Source: an uncultured Oscillospiraceae bacterium
Lineage (GTDB): Bacteria; Bacillota; Clostridia; Oscillospirales; Oscillospiraceae
DNA length: 64,000 nucleotides
Direction of reading: 5' to 3'
Assembly: GCA_910587285.1 (NCBI GenBank)
Contig: CAJULM010000012.1
Location: 1 to 64,000 of the forward strand
Position 1 is the stretch's first letter; each line of letters opens with the position of its first letter. Shown one piece after another: positions 56,187-64,000 of this stretch. Below the pieces are notes generated by a model. That model saw nothing but the letters and a program-made list of their open reading frames with translations, was not told the origin of the DNA and searched no databases. Position numbers and translations under genes: made by a program.

Positions 56187-58796
56187 ATGACCCAGCTGTT
56201 AGAAAACGCGGCGTATGGCGCGGCGCTGATTTTGGCCGCGGCCCTTCTGCGCCGGCTGCTGAAGGAGCGGCTGGTTCCAGAGGTGCGTCTGGCGCTGTGG
56301 GCGGTGTGCCTGTTCCGGCTGCTGACCCCGGTGTCGCCGGAGAGCGTGTGGTCCCTGTGGGGACTGGTGGGGCGGATGGGGACGGACGCCCCGTCCGCGC
56401 CCGTCCAGAATCTTGACCCGCTCCCCCTGCCCAGCGGGACGCTGGGGGACGTGCCCGCCGCCCAATTCCCGGTGACGGGGGCGGCAAACCCTGTCCAGCC
56501 CGTGACGCCCGCCGCCTTTCCCTGGGAAATGGTGGCGCCGGCGGTGTGGATCGGGGTGGGGCTGGCGCTGGCGGTCTGGTATGTGCGCAGCTGGCTGCGC
56601 ACCCGACGGGCGGTGGAGTGCGCCATCCCTGTGGTCCAGGGCGATCCCCGGTACTTGTTCCTGCCCCGCTTTGCCCGTCTGCGGGAAGGGGTGATGGAGG
56701 GCGCACCCCTCACCTTCGGCGCGGCGCGGCCCACGGTGGTGCTGTCCCCCGGCCTGTCCGGGGAGGAGCTGGCGTGCGTGCTGGCCCACGAGGCGGTCCA
56801 CGCCCGGCGCAGGGACAATTTGTGGCACTACGTGATGGCGCTGGCCCTGGTGGTCCACTGGTGGAATCCGGCGGTGTGGCTCATGAGCCGTCTGCTGCGC
56901 CGGGACATTGAGCTGGCCTGCGACAAAGCGGCGGTGAAGAAGCTGGGGTCGGACAGGCGGGCGGACTACGCCCGGGCGCTGGTGAGCATGGCCACCCAGG
57001 CGGAGGGGCCGGCGTTCTGCCAGACGTTCGGCCGGAAGGCGGCCGAGGAAAGGATATTATCTATTATGAAATGGAAGAAAACTTCTGTGCTGGGGATTGT
57101 TCTGTCCCTGGCACTGGTGGCGGGGGTAACGGTGGCCTTTGCCAGCGCCCCCAAGGCCCCGGCGGGGGAGCAGGACGGCAGCCCCAACAACGACACGCCC
57201 TATGAGGTGTGTACCAACCCGCTGTGTACGGTGGACTACCAGCACTGCCACATCGACGGCAAGGTGGTGCGGGCCTACGAGCAGAACCCCGGCCTGCTGT
57301 GCGCCCACCCGGACTGCGACATTGAGGGGCCCCACGCGCATGACGGGGTGCAGTACGCAGGACAGGCGGGGGAGTTTGTGATCCTCAATTCGGACACGGC
57401 GCCGGTACCCAGCGGCGCGCCGGACGGCCTGAACGGGTTTGCCGTCCAGATGAACGGCAATGTGGTGACCCGGGTGATTGTGAGCCTGGACGTGCTGGAG
57501 GAGGACCTGGGCATCCGGGTGGACGAGGGCTCTATGCCCAAAGTGGAGGCGGAGCTGATTTTCTCCCAGGCCCAGTCCATCGCCGTGGACGGCGTCATTG
57601 ACTGGACCTTTACGCAGGATAACGGCCTGCGCCACGAGGAACTGAGGGAGGAGAGCACCGACACCACCACCGTCAGCGCCAACGGCTATTGGGACCAGGA
57701 CGGGAAGTTTGTGCCGGTGAATATCTCCCAGATTGTCTCCAAGTTCATTCTGCCCCAGGCGCTGATGGGGGAGGACACCGGGACGCTGTATGATCCCGAT
57801 GATTTCACGGTGGTGGAGCCCGAAATCGACGGGCAGGGGAACTCCATTGTCCGGGATGAGGACGGAGACATCGTTATGGTGGGGATTCGGACGGCCTGCG
57901 GGACGCAGTCCCTCTGTAAAGAGCCTGGCTGCCAAGGGACGGAAGCCCACTACCACGACAGGGATGGCAAGGTGGTGCAGGTGCACTATCAGATGCCTGG
58001 CCAACTGTGCACCCGCGCCGACTGCACGGCCAGCGGTGTTCATGAGCACGAAGGAGTATCCTATCAGGCGTGCACTGCCAATCTTACCCCTGAACAGTAC
58101 GCAGACGCGCTGGACGCCTGGGTGGCGCTGGGCGGAGTGACCCAGGCGGAGGCCGACGGTTGGCTGGAGATCTTCCAGACCTGCTATGACCATGTACAAG
58201 CGGGAGATTCCGACGCATTTTATTACAATATCTACAACGGGACAAAATGGGCCTCGGCTTTTTATAAGTCCGACCGGGTGGCATCGGGCTACCCCGTGAA
58301 CAGCAGAGGGGAGACCTACGGACCCGATATGCCGGAGGTATATGGTTCTTCCCCCGACCTGATCCTTGCGGAAGGGACAAAGGGGGAGACGGGCTATATC
58401 AGGGAGAGCGAGGCCGCCTACGGAGGCTATCCGGGGACGGTGAACAACCCGGAGGAGGCCCTGGCCTATATGGAATGGCTGAAGACCCAGCCTGCGACGC
58501 ACTATGTCCCCCTGTACGACAGCGAGGGGAATGTGATTGGGCAGTTTGGCGTCGGCAACCCCGTGGCCGAAGGCGAATTGTGCAGCCTGCCCACCGCCCC
58601 CACGACTGAGTGTGGGCTGGAGGGCTGCAATGAGACCCGGTTGCACCAGCACCAGGGAGAGCGCTGTATCCTGGTAGACCCCGTGTGCACGGTGACGGGC
58701 TGCACTGCGGAGGGCTATCATACCCACGACGGCGTGGGGTACTGCGACGGCGCGGCCCAGCACAGCCAAAACCGCCATAGAAACGGCCACCACTAA
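56187..58796 (+). CDS. BlaR1/MecR1-like M56 membrane peptidase with six C-x4-C-x5-H-x-H motifs in its outer domain
   Basis: An 869-residue sensor. Residues 1-285: membrane helices and the M56 zinc protease with HEAVH (201-205) and RRDIELACDKAAV (third ligand Glu). A further helix (VLGIVLSLALVAGVTVAFAS, about 298-320) leads to an outer domain of about 550 residues. That domain lacks the penicillin-binding SxxK/SxN/KTG set of BlaR1. It carries six exact copies of C-x4-C-x5-H-x-H in three close pairs (57210 and 57300, 57915 and 58008, 58611 and 58686), with DGK or DGV after most. Metal binding is the natural reading. ATG at 56187 preferred over GTG at 56178 because of GAGGTG spacing. Confidence 0.9.
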   Translation: MTQLLENAAYGAALILAAALLRRLLKERLVPEVRLALWAVCLFRLLTPVSPESVWSLWGLVGRMGTDAPSAPVQNLDPLPLPSGTLGDVPAAQFPVTGAANPVQPVTPAAFPWEMVAPAVWIGVGLALAVWYVRSWLRTRRAVECAIPVVQGDPRYLFLPRFARLREGVMEGAPLTFGAARPTVVLSPGLSGEELACVLAHEAVHARRRDNLWHYVMALALVVHWWNPAVWLMSRLLRRDIELACDKAAVKKLGSDRRADYARALVSMATQAEGPAFCQTFGRKAAEERILSIMKWKKTSVLGIVLSLALVAGVTVAFASAPKAPAGEQDGSPNNDTPYEVCTNPLCTVDYQHCHIDGKVVRAYEQNPGLLCAHPDCDIEGPHAHDGVQYAGQAGEFVILNSDTAPVPSGAPDGLNGFAVQMNGNVVTRVIVSLDVLEEDLGIRVDEGSMPKVEAELIFSQAQSIAVDGVIDWTFTQDNGLRHEELREESTDTTTVSANGYWDQDGKFVPVNISQIVSKFILPQALMGEDTGTLYDPDDFTVVEPEIDGQGNSIVRDEDGDIVMVGIRTACGTQSLCKEPGCQGTEAHYHDRDGKVVQVHYQMPGQLCTRADCTASGVHEHEGVSYQACTANLTPEQYADALDAWVALGGVTQAEADGWLEIFQTCYDHVQAGDSDAFYYNIYNGTKWASAFYKSDRVASGYPVNSRGETYGPDMPEVYGSSPDLILAEGTKGETGYIRESEAAYGGYPGTVNNPEEALAYMEWLKTQPATHYVPLYDSEGNVIGQFGVGNPVAEGELCSLPTAPTTECGLEGCNETRLHQHQGERCILVDPVCTVTGCTAEGYHTHDGVGYCDGAAQHSQNRHRNGHH

Positions 58797-58798
58797 AT

Positions 58799-58834
58799 AA
58801 AGAAGGCCCCCGGCGCAAGCCGGGGGCCTTCTTT
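58799..58834. terminator. Bidirectional terminator
   Basis: AAAGAAGGCCCCCGGC-gcaa-GCCGGGGGCCTTCTTT between the convergent M56 and lactate dehydrogenase genes. Confidence 0.9.
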
Positions 58835-59780
58835 ACGGCAGGTTCAGTTCCTGGATAACGTCCCGGAGCTGGGCGGCGGAGGCGTTCAACGCCCCCCGCT
58901 CGTGATCTGCCAGAGGGATTTCCAGAATCTGTTCCACGCCCCGGCGGCCTACGATGGCTGGGATGCTGAGCGCCAGGTCTCGCAGGCCGTATTGACCGCC
59001 TAAGACCACCGACACGGGGAGGATCGCCCGCTCGTCCTTCATGACGCACTCGGCGATGCGGGCCACCGCCATGGCGATGCCGTAGTAGGTGGCCCCTTTG
59101 CGGCGGATGATCTCATAGGCGCTGTCCCGCACCTCGGCGTACAGCCGTTCCTCCGCCTCCCGGTGGCCAGTGCGGCCCCGCATCTCGCAGAAATTGTCCA
59201 GCGGCACGCCGGACACGTTGGCCCCGCTCCACACCGCCAGCTCGCTGTCCCCGTGCTCGCCGATGATGACGGCGTGGATGGAGCGGCTGTCCACGTTGAG
59301 GTGCTCCCCCAGCAGGTACTTCAGCCGGGCCGAGTCCAGCACTGTCCCCGAGCCCATCACCCGGTGGGCGGGGTAGCCGGAGATACGAAAGGCGGCGTAG
59401 GTGAGCACGTCCACCGGGTTGGAGACGATGAGCAGAATGCCCTCGAAGGGGCGGGCGGTGATCTGGGGGATGATGGAGTTCAGGATGGCCACATTCTGGC
59501 CGATGAGGTCCAGCCGGGTCTGGCCGGGCTTCTGATTGGCTCCGGCGGTGACGACGATGAGGGCGCAGTCGCTGAGGTCGTCGTAGGTGCCGGCACGCAC
59601 ATCCATGGCGGCGATATAGGGCAGGCCGTGGCTTAAATCCATGGCCTCCCCCTCCGCCTTGTCGGCGTTGGCGTCGATGAGCACCAGCTCGCTGAACAGC
59701 CCCCGCTGAATCAGGCTGAAGGCGCAGGCGGAGCCCACGAAGCCGCAGCCAATCACGGCGGCCTTGCGGTAGTTGAGCAT
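58833..59780 (-). CDS. ldh: L-lactate dehydrogenase
   Basis: A 315-residue NAD-dependent LDH/MDH-family enzyme: nucleotide loop VIGCGFVGSACAFSL, GANQKPGQTRLDLIGQN in which Gln at the specificity position points to lactate over malate, LLIVSNPVDVLTY, and the catalytic His in IIGEHGDSE. It regenerates NAD in fermentation. The ATG at 59780 follows GGAAGGGGGTTTTCCC; the longer frame has no family similarity. Confidence 0.93.
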   Translation of the reverse strand: MLNYRKAAVIGCGFVGSACAFSLIQRGLFSELVLIDANADKAEGEAMDLSHGLPYIAAMDVRAGTYDDLSDCALIVVTAGANQKPGQTRLDLIGQNVAILNSIIPQITARPFEGILLIVSNPVDVLTYAAFRISGYPAHRVMGSGTVLDSARLKYLLGEHLNVDSRSIHAVIIGEHGDSELAVWSGANVSGVPLDNFCEMRGRTGHREAEERLYAEVRDSAYEIIRRKGATYYGIAMAVARIAECVMKDERAILPVSVVLGGQYGLRDLALSIPAIVGRRGVEQILEIPLADHERGALNASAAQLRDVIQELNLP

Positions 59781-59838
59781 GGGAAAACCCCCTTCCGTTT
59801 TGGGCTTAGTGTGCCCGGAATGGAAGGGGGTATGCGCG

Positions 59839-60027
59839 TTACTCTTTTTTGCTCTGCCGCCACTTTTGGAAGCTACGTATTCCGGCCAGCAGGGCGACAA
59901 AGGAGGTGAGGTAGGATATGCCGCTGTCGCCATACGCCTGCCATCGAGCTCCCGATATGAACGCAAGAATGCTGCTGGCAAAGCAGCAGAGGGAGGGATA
60001 AAGCGGCCAGGAATTTTGTTTTTTCAT
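59839..60027 (-). CDS. Very small two-helix membrane protein
   Basis: A 62-residue peptide with two hydrophobic segments (LYPSLCCFASSILAFISGA; YLTSFVALLAGI) and a basic tail (FQKWRQSKKE). Unrecognised. It is 3 bases downstream of the small frame at 60031, so they may share a transcript. Confidence 0.5.
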   Translation of the reverse strand: MKKQNSWPLYPSLCCFASSILAFISGARWQAYGDSGISYLTSFVALLAGIRSFQKWRQSKKE

Positions 60028-60030
60028 AGT

Positions 60031-60279
60031 TTAAAAAATGTTGTTGTAGTCCTTATACGCTTGTTGGAATATTCCTTCATTGAAAAAGTATTCCGATTGA
60101 TTCATATCATAGACAGGGGGATCGTTATTGGGTATCACCTGTGCTCTCCCTCTGGCATTGGCATCTGTGTTTGCATAACCCTTAAAATATCTGAATTTAA
60201 ATGCGGGACCATATTGGCGGGGACCGTCATCAATCGTCACATACCGAGTATATGTTACTGCACAGGTATAATAGGTCAC
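60031..60279 (-). CDS. Hypothetical protein, probably 5-prime truncated
   Basis: An 82-residue reading from GTG at 60279 (TYYTCAVTYTRYVTIDDGPR, YGPAFKFRYFKGYANTDANA, EYFFNEGIFQQAYKDYNNIF). The same frame stays open upstream to 60366 and encodes GQIICTVLGVIFTALEQLIP, which looks like a signal peptide but has no ATG, GTG or TTG. The gene has probably lost its start. AT-rich compared with neighbours. Function unknown. Confidence 0.45.
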   Translation of the reverse strand: MTYYTCAVTYTRYVTIDDGPRQYGPAFKFRYFKGYANTDANARGRAQVIPNNDPPVYDMNQSEYFFNEGIFQQAYKDYNNIF

Positions 60280-60338
60280 TGATGCCGCGGGGATAAGCTG
60301 CTCAAGAGCGGTAAAAATAACGCCTAAAACAGTGCAAA

Positions 60339-60755
60339 TTATTTGCCCTGTTTCTGGAAGCAGTTTTCATCTGTTTCATCAAACGAAAATTCAAATATAG
60401 TAGCATTGTCAATATTGCTCTCGACGCATTCAATGATGCCAACCCAAAAAGTAGAATCATCTGGGGAAAATGTTGTTACAGGGTAATCATATATGGTCCA
60501 ATTATAGACAAGGGTGGGATCTGATTCATATTTGATAGAAATGTCAATAATATGATCAGGATCATTGGTTAAAATAACAACTTACTTTTCCGCTGTCCGC
60601 TGCATGAACGAATGGCCGTCCACAATTTCCTGTACATATGTTTCGCAAGAAGGATCCTCGGCGTAAGTTGAAGCAAACGCAGTTGAAGTGATGGAGAAGA
60701 TCATGCTGAAGGACAGTAAAACGCTAATGATTTGTCTAATAAAACGCTTTTTCAT
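60339..60755 (-). pseudogene. Secreted small protein with an internal ochre stop
   Basis: Begins MKKRFIRQIISVLLSFSMIF, a signal peptide cleaved after TAFAS, and runs 57 codons to TAA at 60582-60584. The frame then stays open for 80 more codons (VVILTNDPDHIIDISIKYES ... FSFDETDENCFQKQGK) to TAA at 60339. The unbroken continuation suggests one 137-residue secreted protein with a point mutation such as CAA to TAA. GGAGTTTTC lies before the ATG. It lies in an AT-rich block (about 60.0-60.9 kb). Confidence 0.6.
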
Positions 60756-60779
60756 GAAAACTCCTTTCTCCGCAGTAAA

Positions 60780-60901
60780 TTATGAGTGACAACCTATAAG
60801 GATTCAAAGGTGAGAATCATTATAGTATATAAAATATCATACAAAATAAATTTATAAAGTAGTTTGCGCACAGTGACAACCAAAACATAATACCTACCTA
60901 C
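60780..60901. other. AT-rich spacer with a short tetranucleotide repeat
   Basis: No gene. It contains TATAGTATATAAAATATCAT and, at about 60893-60907, four CTAC units in a row right at the end of the next gene. Confidence 0.5.
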
Positions 60902-61750
60902 CTACCTATCACTGTCTGCTTTTTTACTTTGCCGCTTAAAAAACACAGGGAGCGCGAACAGAACCGCGCCAAGCGCCGCCGCCAGGAGAATCGCCCCGGA
61001 TGCCGCCGCAGGCCCCCGCCCGGCGCGCTGGGGGGCCGCGCCCCCCATGCCCGCATTCCCGTCTTCGAATCGGGCGCCGCCGAAGGAGGCGGACAGAATA
61101 CCGCCCACTTCTTCAGGGGTATATAATTTCCCGTTCTCCAGTCCGGTCAAATCCGGACGGCTTCCAAAGGGGACAAGAAACGCGCCATCGGAGGTATCCA
61201 TGTAGACAAAGTCTGTGTGGTACATGGGGGCCTCAAAACAGACCAGGCGGTCTATGGAAGTTTGGGAGGCCGAAAGGGCGGCCAGCTCCGTGTTGAGCGG
61301 CTCCAGCTGTACCACATTTGCTGCGGCGGTTTCAGAGGGCGGGGTGCTGTACCCAAGCACCTCCCATTCCCCGTCAACCCGGGCGGCGCGGATGGACTGG
61401 TTGGCGGCGGTGACGACGATCCAAACATACTCATCTGAGATCAGCCCGGACAGGTCCGAGCCGTTTTGCAGGGCGGAGAGCAGTTCGGGGTCCTTCAGGG
61501 AAAACATCTTGTAGGAGGTTTCCAGGCCGCCCTCCGCGTCCGCAGGCCGCGCTTCCTCCAACACGCCGTTTTCGTATAGAAGCTGCGTGTGAAATACGGC
61601 GTCCCGCACCTGCTGAAACTCGGCCGCGTCAAAGAACTCCGGATAGGCGGCGGCGTCCGGGCCCGCGGCGCGGGCGGGTGCGGTTAAGGAAAGACAGGTC
61701 AGGAAGGCCAGTAGGAGTGCGTAGCAGCTGTTTTTTGCCGCAGTTTTCAT
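60902..61750 (-). CDS. Secreted protein with C-terminal membrane anchor, unknown function
   Basis: A 282-residue protein from ATG 61750 (ACAGGAGG upstream). Signal peptide (ALLLAFLTCLSLTAPARAA), an outer domain (FQQVRDAVFHTQLLYENGVL, YVWIVVTAANQSIRAARVDG), a Gly/Ala-rich linker, a C-terminal helix (GAILLAAALGAVLFALPVFF) and a basic tail KRQSKKADSDR. No LPXTG. Unrecognised family. The four CTAC units form its stop-codon region. Confidence 0.78.
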   Translation of the reverse strand: MKTAAKNSCYALLLAFLTCLSLTAPARAAGPDAAAYPEFFDAAEFQQVRDAVFHTQLLYENGVLEEARPADAEGGLETSYKMFSLKDPELLSALQNGSDLSGLISDEYVWIVVTAANQSIRAARVDGEWEVLGYSTPPSETAAANVVQLEPLNTELAALSASQTSIDRLVCFEAPMYHTDFVYMDTSDGAFLVPFGSRPDLTGLENGKLYTPEEVGGILSASFGGARFEDGNAGMGGAAPQRAGRGPAAASGAILLAAALGAVLFALPVFFKRQSKKADSDR

Positions 61751-61802
61751 GGACAGAGCCTCCTGTTCGCCGGTCATTTTAACGCGGCAGCCCAGCCTGG
61801 GG

Positions 61803-62555
61803 TCATTTCTTCGCCAGCACACAGTACCACTCCGCCTGTTCCGGGTCCCGGCTTGCAAAGGCGGGGAAGGGGAACTGTTTCACATCCCCGTAGCCCAATT
61901 CCACCAGGGCGTCCAGCAGGAGCTGCCGGGAGACGGGGTGGTAGCGCTCCTCAAAGGTCTCCTTTTGGAGGATTCTGCATTCCCGTTCAAAGGTGTAGAG
62001 CAGATTGAACACCACGCAGCCGTCGGCGGGATAGTCCCACACCTGGACCAGATTCACCCGGTCCTCTCCGTGGAAAAAGGGATTGTAGAGGTAAAAGCGG
62101 GGGCGGTCCCGAAGGATGGCGTCCCAGTTTCGGGTGTCGAAGTAGAGATACCCGCTCGGCTTGACCAGCGCGTCCATCCGGGTCAGCACGCCCGGAATCT
62201 CATCGTTGGTCACATAGGCCAGGGAGTTGCCCGTGCTGGCCACGCAGTCGAACTGCCGGCCCTGCCAGCAGGACAGGTTCCGAAAGTCGCTGCGCTTCAG
62301 CTCCAGGTCAAAGCCGCGGCCCTCCGCCTTTTTGGCGCAGTTGTCCAGCATGGCTTCGCTCAGGTCGGAGCCGGACAGCGCCACCCCCAGCTGGGCCAGG
62401 GGCAGGGTGACGCTGCCCGAGCCGATGCTCACGTCCAGCAGGGAGTGAATGTCCGCGCCTTGCAGGAGGTGCTCCCAGTGCCGCTTGTACCAGCCATAGC
62501 GCTCCTCATTTTCAATCAGGTCGTAAATATCCGCGCGGTCATATAGGGTGGGCAT
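61803..62555 (-). CDS. SAM-dependent class I methyltransferase
   Basis: A 250-residue methyltransferase with motif I LLDVSIGSGSVTLPLAQLG, acidic loop SGSDLSEAMLDNCAKKA, and FDCVASTGNSLAYVTNDEIP (motif IV region). Substrate unknown. It lies 13 bases downstream of rluD, so it belongs to the lspA-rluD transcript. Confidence 0.88.
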   Translation of the reverse strand: MPTLYDRADIYDLIENEERYGWYKRHWEHLLQGADIHSLLDVSIGSGSVTLPLAQLGVALSGSDLSEAMLDNCAKKAEGRGFDLELKRSDFRNLSCWQGRQFDCVASTGNSLAYVTNDEIPGVLTRMDALVKPSGYLYFDTRNWDAILRDRPRFYLYNPFFHGEDRVNLVQVWDYPADGCVVFNLLYTFERECRILQKETFEERYHPVSRQLLLDALVELGYGDVKQFPFPAFASRDPEQAEWYCVLAKK

Positions 62556-62568
62556 GGCGGTTTCCTCC

Positions 62569-63480
62569 TTATTGCAGCTCGTACCGCTTCAAAATGGCGG
62601 TAAACCAGTCGGGCAGGGGGGCGTCCACCGTCATGCGCTCCCCGGTGGCGGGGTGGGTGAAGGTGAGCTGGGCGGCGTGGAGGCACTGGCCCGCCAGCCC
62701 CGGCACCGGCTTTTTCGCGCCGTACACCGTGTCGCCCAAAAGGGGGTGGCCCAGAAAGGCCATGTGCACCCGAATCTGATGGGTGCGGCCCGTCTCCAAG
62801 CGGCAGGTGAGGTGGGTGTGGCCGTTTTGGGCGCCGAGCACCTGCCAGTGGGTGACGGCTTCCCGGCCGTCGGAGGAGACGGCCATGCGCTTGCGGTCGG
62901 TTTTGTGCCGGGCGATAGGGACGCTCACCGTGCCGCAGTCCTTCCGAAACGTCCCCACAGCCACTCCGTGGTACAGCCGGAACAGGGAGTGGTCCTGGAG
63001 CTGAGCGGCCAGTGAGAGGTGGGCGCGGTCGTTTTTCGCGGCGATGATAAGGCCGGAGGTGTCCCGGTCGATGCGGTGGACGATGCCGGGGCGCAGCGCC
63101 CCGTTGATTCCGGAGAGGGAATCTCCGCAGTGATATAACAGGGCGTTGACCAGGGTACCGTCTGGGTGGCCGGGGGCGGGGTGAACCACCATGCCCACGG
63201 GCTTGTTCACCACGATGACATCGCCGTCCTCGTAGGCCACGTCCAGGGGGATGTTCTGGGGAATTAGGTCCACCGCCTGGGGCTGGGGAGGCGTGATGAG
63301 CAGAGTGTCCCCCGGCTGAAGGCGGGCGTTTTTCTTCAGCGGCGCGCCATTCAGCGTCACCCGGCCCTCCTCCAGCCAGCGCACCGCTGCGGAGCGGGTG
63401 AGGCCGTCCAGCGCGGCGGCCAGCACGGCGTCCGCCCGGCCGGATTCAGGGACCGTCAGGGGGAAGCTGGGCAGCGTCAT
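62569..63480 (-). CDS. rluD: RluD-type ribosomal large subunit pseudouridine synthase
   Basis: A 303-residue synthase that isomerises uridines in 23S rRNA. N-terminal S4 RNA-binding domain (SGRADAVLAAALDGLTRSAAVRWLEEGRVTLNG), then the catalytic core with Asp in IVHRIDRDTSGLIIAAKND and the C-terminal GRTHQIRVHMAFLGHPLLGD. Its GGAGG-led ATG at 63480 lies 35 bases inside the lspA end; the lspA-rluD pair is conserved in Firmicutes. Exact target uridines are assumed from the family. Confidence 0.94.
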   Translation of the reverse strand: MTLPSFPLTVPESGRADAVLAAALDGLTRSAAVRWLEEGRVTLNGAPLKKNARLQPGDTLLITPPQPQAVDLIPQNIPLDVAYEDGDVIVVNKPVGMVVHPAPGHPDGTLVNALLYHCGDSLSGINGALRPGIVHRIDRDTSGLIIAAKNDRAHLSLAAQLQDHSLFRLYHGVAVGTFRKDCGTVSVPIARHKTDRKRMAVSSDGREAVTHWQVLGAQNGHTHLTCRLETGRTHQIRVHMAFLGHPLLGDTVYGAKKPVPGLAGQCLHAAQLTFTHPATGERMTVDAPLPDWFTAILKRYELQ

Positions 63481-63952
63481 CCGTCTCGCCCTCCTTTTTT
63501 TCGTCCCGGCCCACGTAGAACCACACGTATAAAAACAGCAGGGGTACGCCTACGGTGATGCAGCAGTCGGCTACATTGAACACGGCGAAATCCATAAAGG
63601 TGGTTTTGAACATATCGGTGACAAAGCCGAACACCACCCGGTCGATGAGATTGCCCATTCCTCCGGCCAGCACCAGGGCGGCGGCCCAGCGGCCCAGGGC
63701 GTTCTTGAAAAAGCCCTTGATGATGAGGGCGCACATGGCCAGCACCACCGCGGCGGAGATGAGGGTAAGCAGCCAGGTGTGGGTGCGCAGGATGGAGAAG
63801 GCCGCGCCGGTGTTCTGCACGTAGGTCAGGTCGAGGACGTGGGGGATGAAGGGGACGGAGCCGCCCAGGGGTATGCCCGTGCGAACGGCCAGCTTGGTGA
63901 GCTGGTCGCCGAGGATCAGGAGGACGGCGAGGATGACGTAACTGTAATACAT
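63446..63952 (-). CDS. lspA: Lipoprotein signal peptidase
   Basis: A 168-residue membrane aspartyl protease (SPase II) that cuts prolipoprotein signal peptides, including those of the two lipoproteins in this window. Four helices; motifs LGDQLTKLAVR, VQNTGAAFSIL, GGMGNLIDRVVFGFVTDMF (catalytic Asp) and FAVFNVADCCITVG (second Asp). ATG at 63952; the longer start would overlap the upstream gene. Confidence 0.96.
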   Translation of the reverse strand: MYYSYVILAVLLILGDQLTKLAVRTGIPLGGSVPFIPHVLDLTYVQNTGAAFSILRTHTWLLTLISAAVVLAMCALIIKGFFKNALGRWAAALVLAGGMGNLIDRVVFGFVTDMFKTTFMDFAVFNVADCCITVGVPLLFLYVWFYVGRDEKKEGETDDAAQLPPDGP

Positions 63953-63969
63953 GGGATCAGCCTTTCTGT

Positions 63970-64000
63970 TCATCGAATGTATTTGATCTGGGTGATGAGG
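63970..64000 (-). CDS. C-terminal end of an upstream gene (partial)
   Basis: The minus strand reads L-I-T-Q-I-K-Y-I-R then TGA at 63970-63972, 17 bases before lspA. Only the last nine or ten codons are in the window, too few to identify. Confidence 0.4.
   Translation of the reverse strand, partial: LITQIKYIR

Overview
The window looks like a chromosomal segment of a GC-rich, Gram-positive anaerobe of the Clostridia, most likely a gut Oscillospiraceae (Flavonifractor/Intestinimonas-like). Evidence is a Soj/Spo0J-type ParA and ParB, a second Noc-like ParB, Bacillus-type parS sites, AGGAGG ribosome binding sites, BlaI/BlaR-type and ThiT genes, an acetoacetate CoA-transferase with thiolase, and an acyl-CoA dehydrogenase with EtfBA. 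The family placement is inference from gene content and base composition, not from a search. The many parS sites suggest the left end is close to the replication origin, although dnaA is not in view.

Layout: 0-12 kb holds serS, a parA-parB-coiled-coil membrane protein operon, an ECF sigma/membrane partner pair, tadA, xpt, a YitT protein, noc and an XRE regulator. Twelve parS sites lie between genes and, unusually, twice inside a coding sequence. 12-27 kb holds acetoacetate CoA-transferase, thiolase, a calcium-type P-ATPase, a PpiC foldase, mfd, a small XRE/DUF6809-like cassette between long inverted repeats, pth and prs. All of 0-26 kb is littered with four families of intergenic repeats, several carrying a parS at their edge; the rest of the window is nearly free of them.

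27-32 kb holds HD-domain proteins and a GntR-ABC transporter operon. 31.8-43 kb is a catabolic region: a BCCT transporter, a beta-keto acid cleavage enzyme, a ketopantoate-reductase-like dehydrogenase (frameshifted), two CaiB-type CoA-transferases, a truncated DMT transporter, HxlR and MarR regulators, and acyl-CoA dehydrogenase-EtfB (in-frame amber)-EtfA. Together these resemble a route for a carnitine-like quaternary amine, whose acetoacetate product could enter the CoA-transferase/thiolase pair encoded at 12-15 kb. Three of its genes are damaged.

43-64 kb holds a second sigma/membrane partner pair, a TPP riboswitch with thiT and a HAD phosphatase, a LysM-G5-M23 peptidoglycan hydrolase, rpsO-pnp, a hexapeptide acetyltransferase beside an isolated parS, a chemoreceptor, and a BlaI/BlaR1-like pair. 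The BlaR1-like sensor has six exact copies of a C-x4-C-x5-H-x-H motif in its outer domain. Then come lactate dehydrogenase, an AT-rich decaying island, a methyltransferase, rluD and lspA. I saw no tRNA, rRNA, CRISPR array or insertion-sequence transposase.
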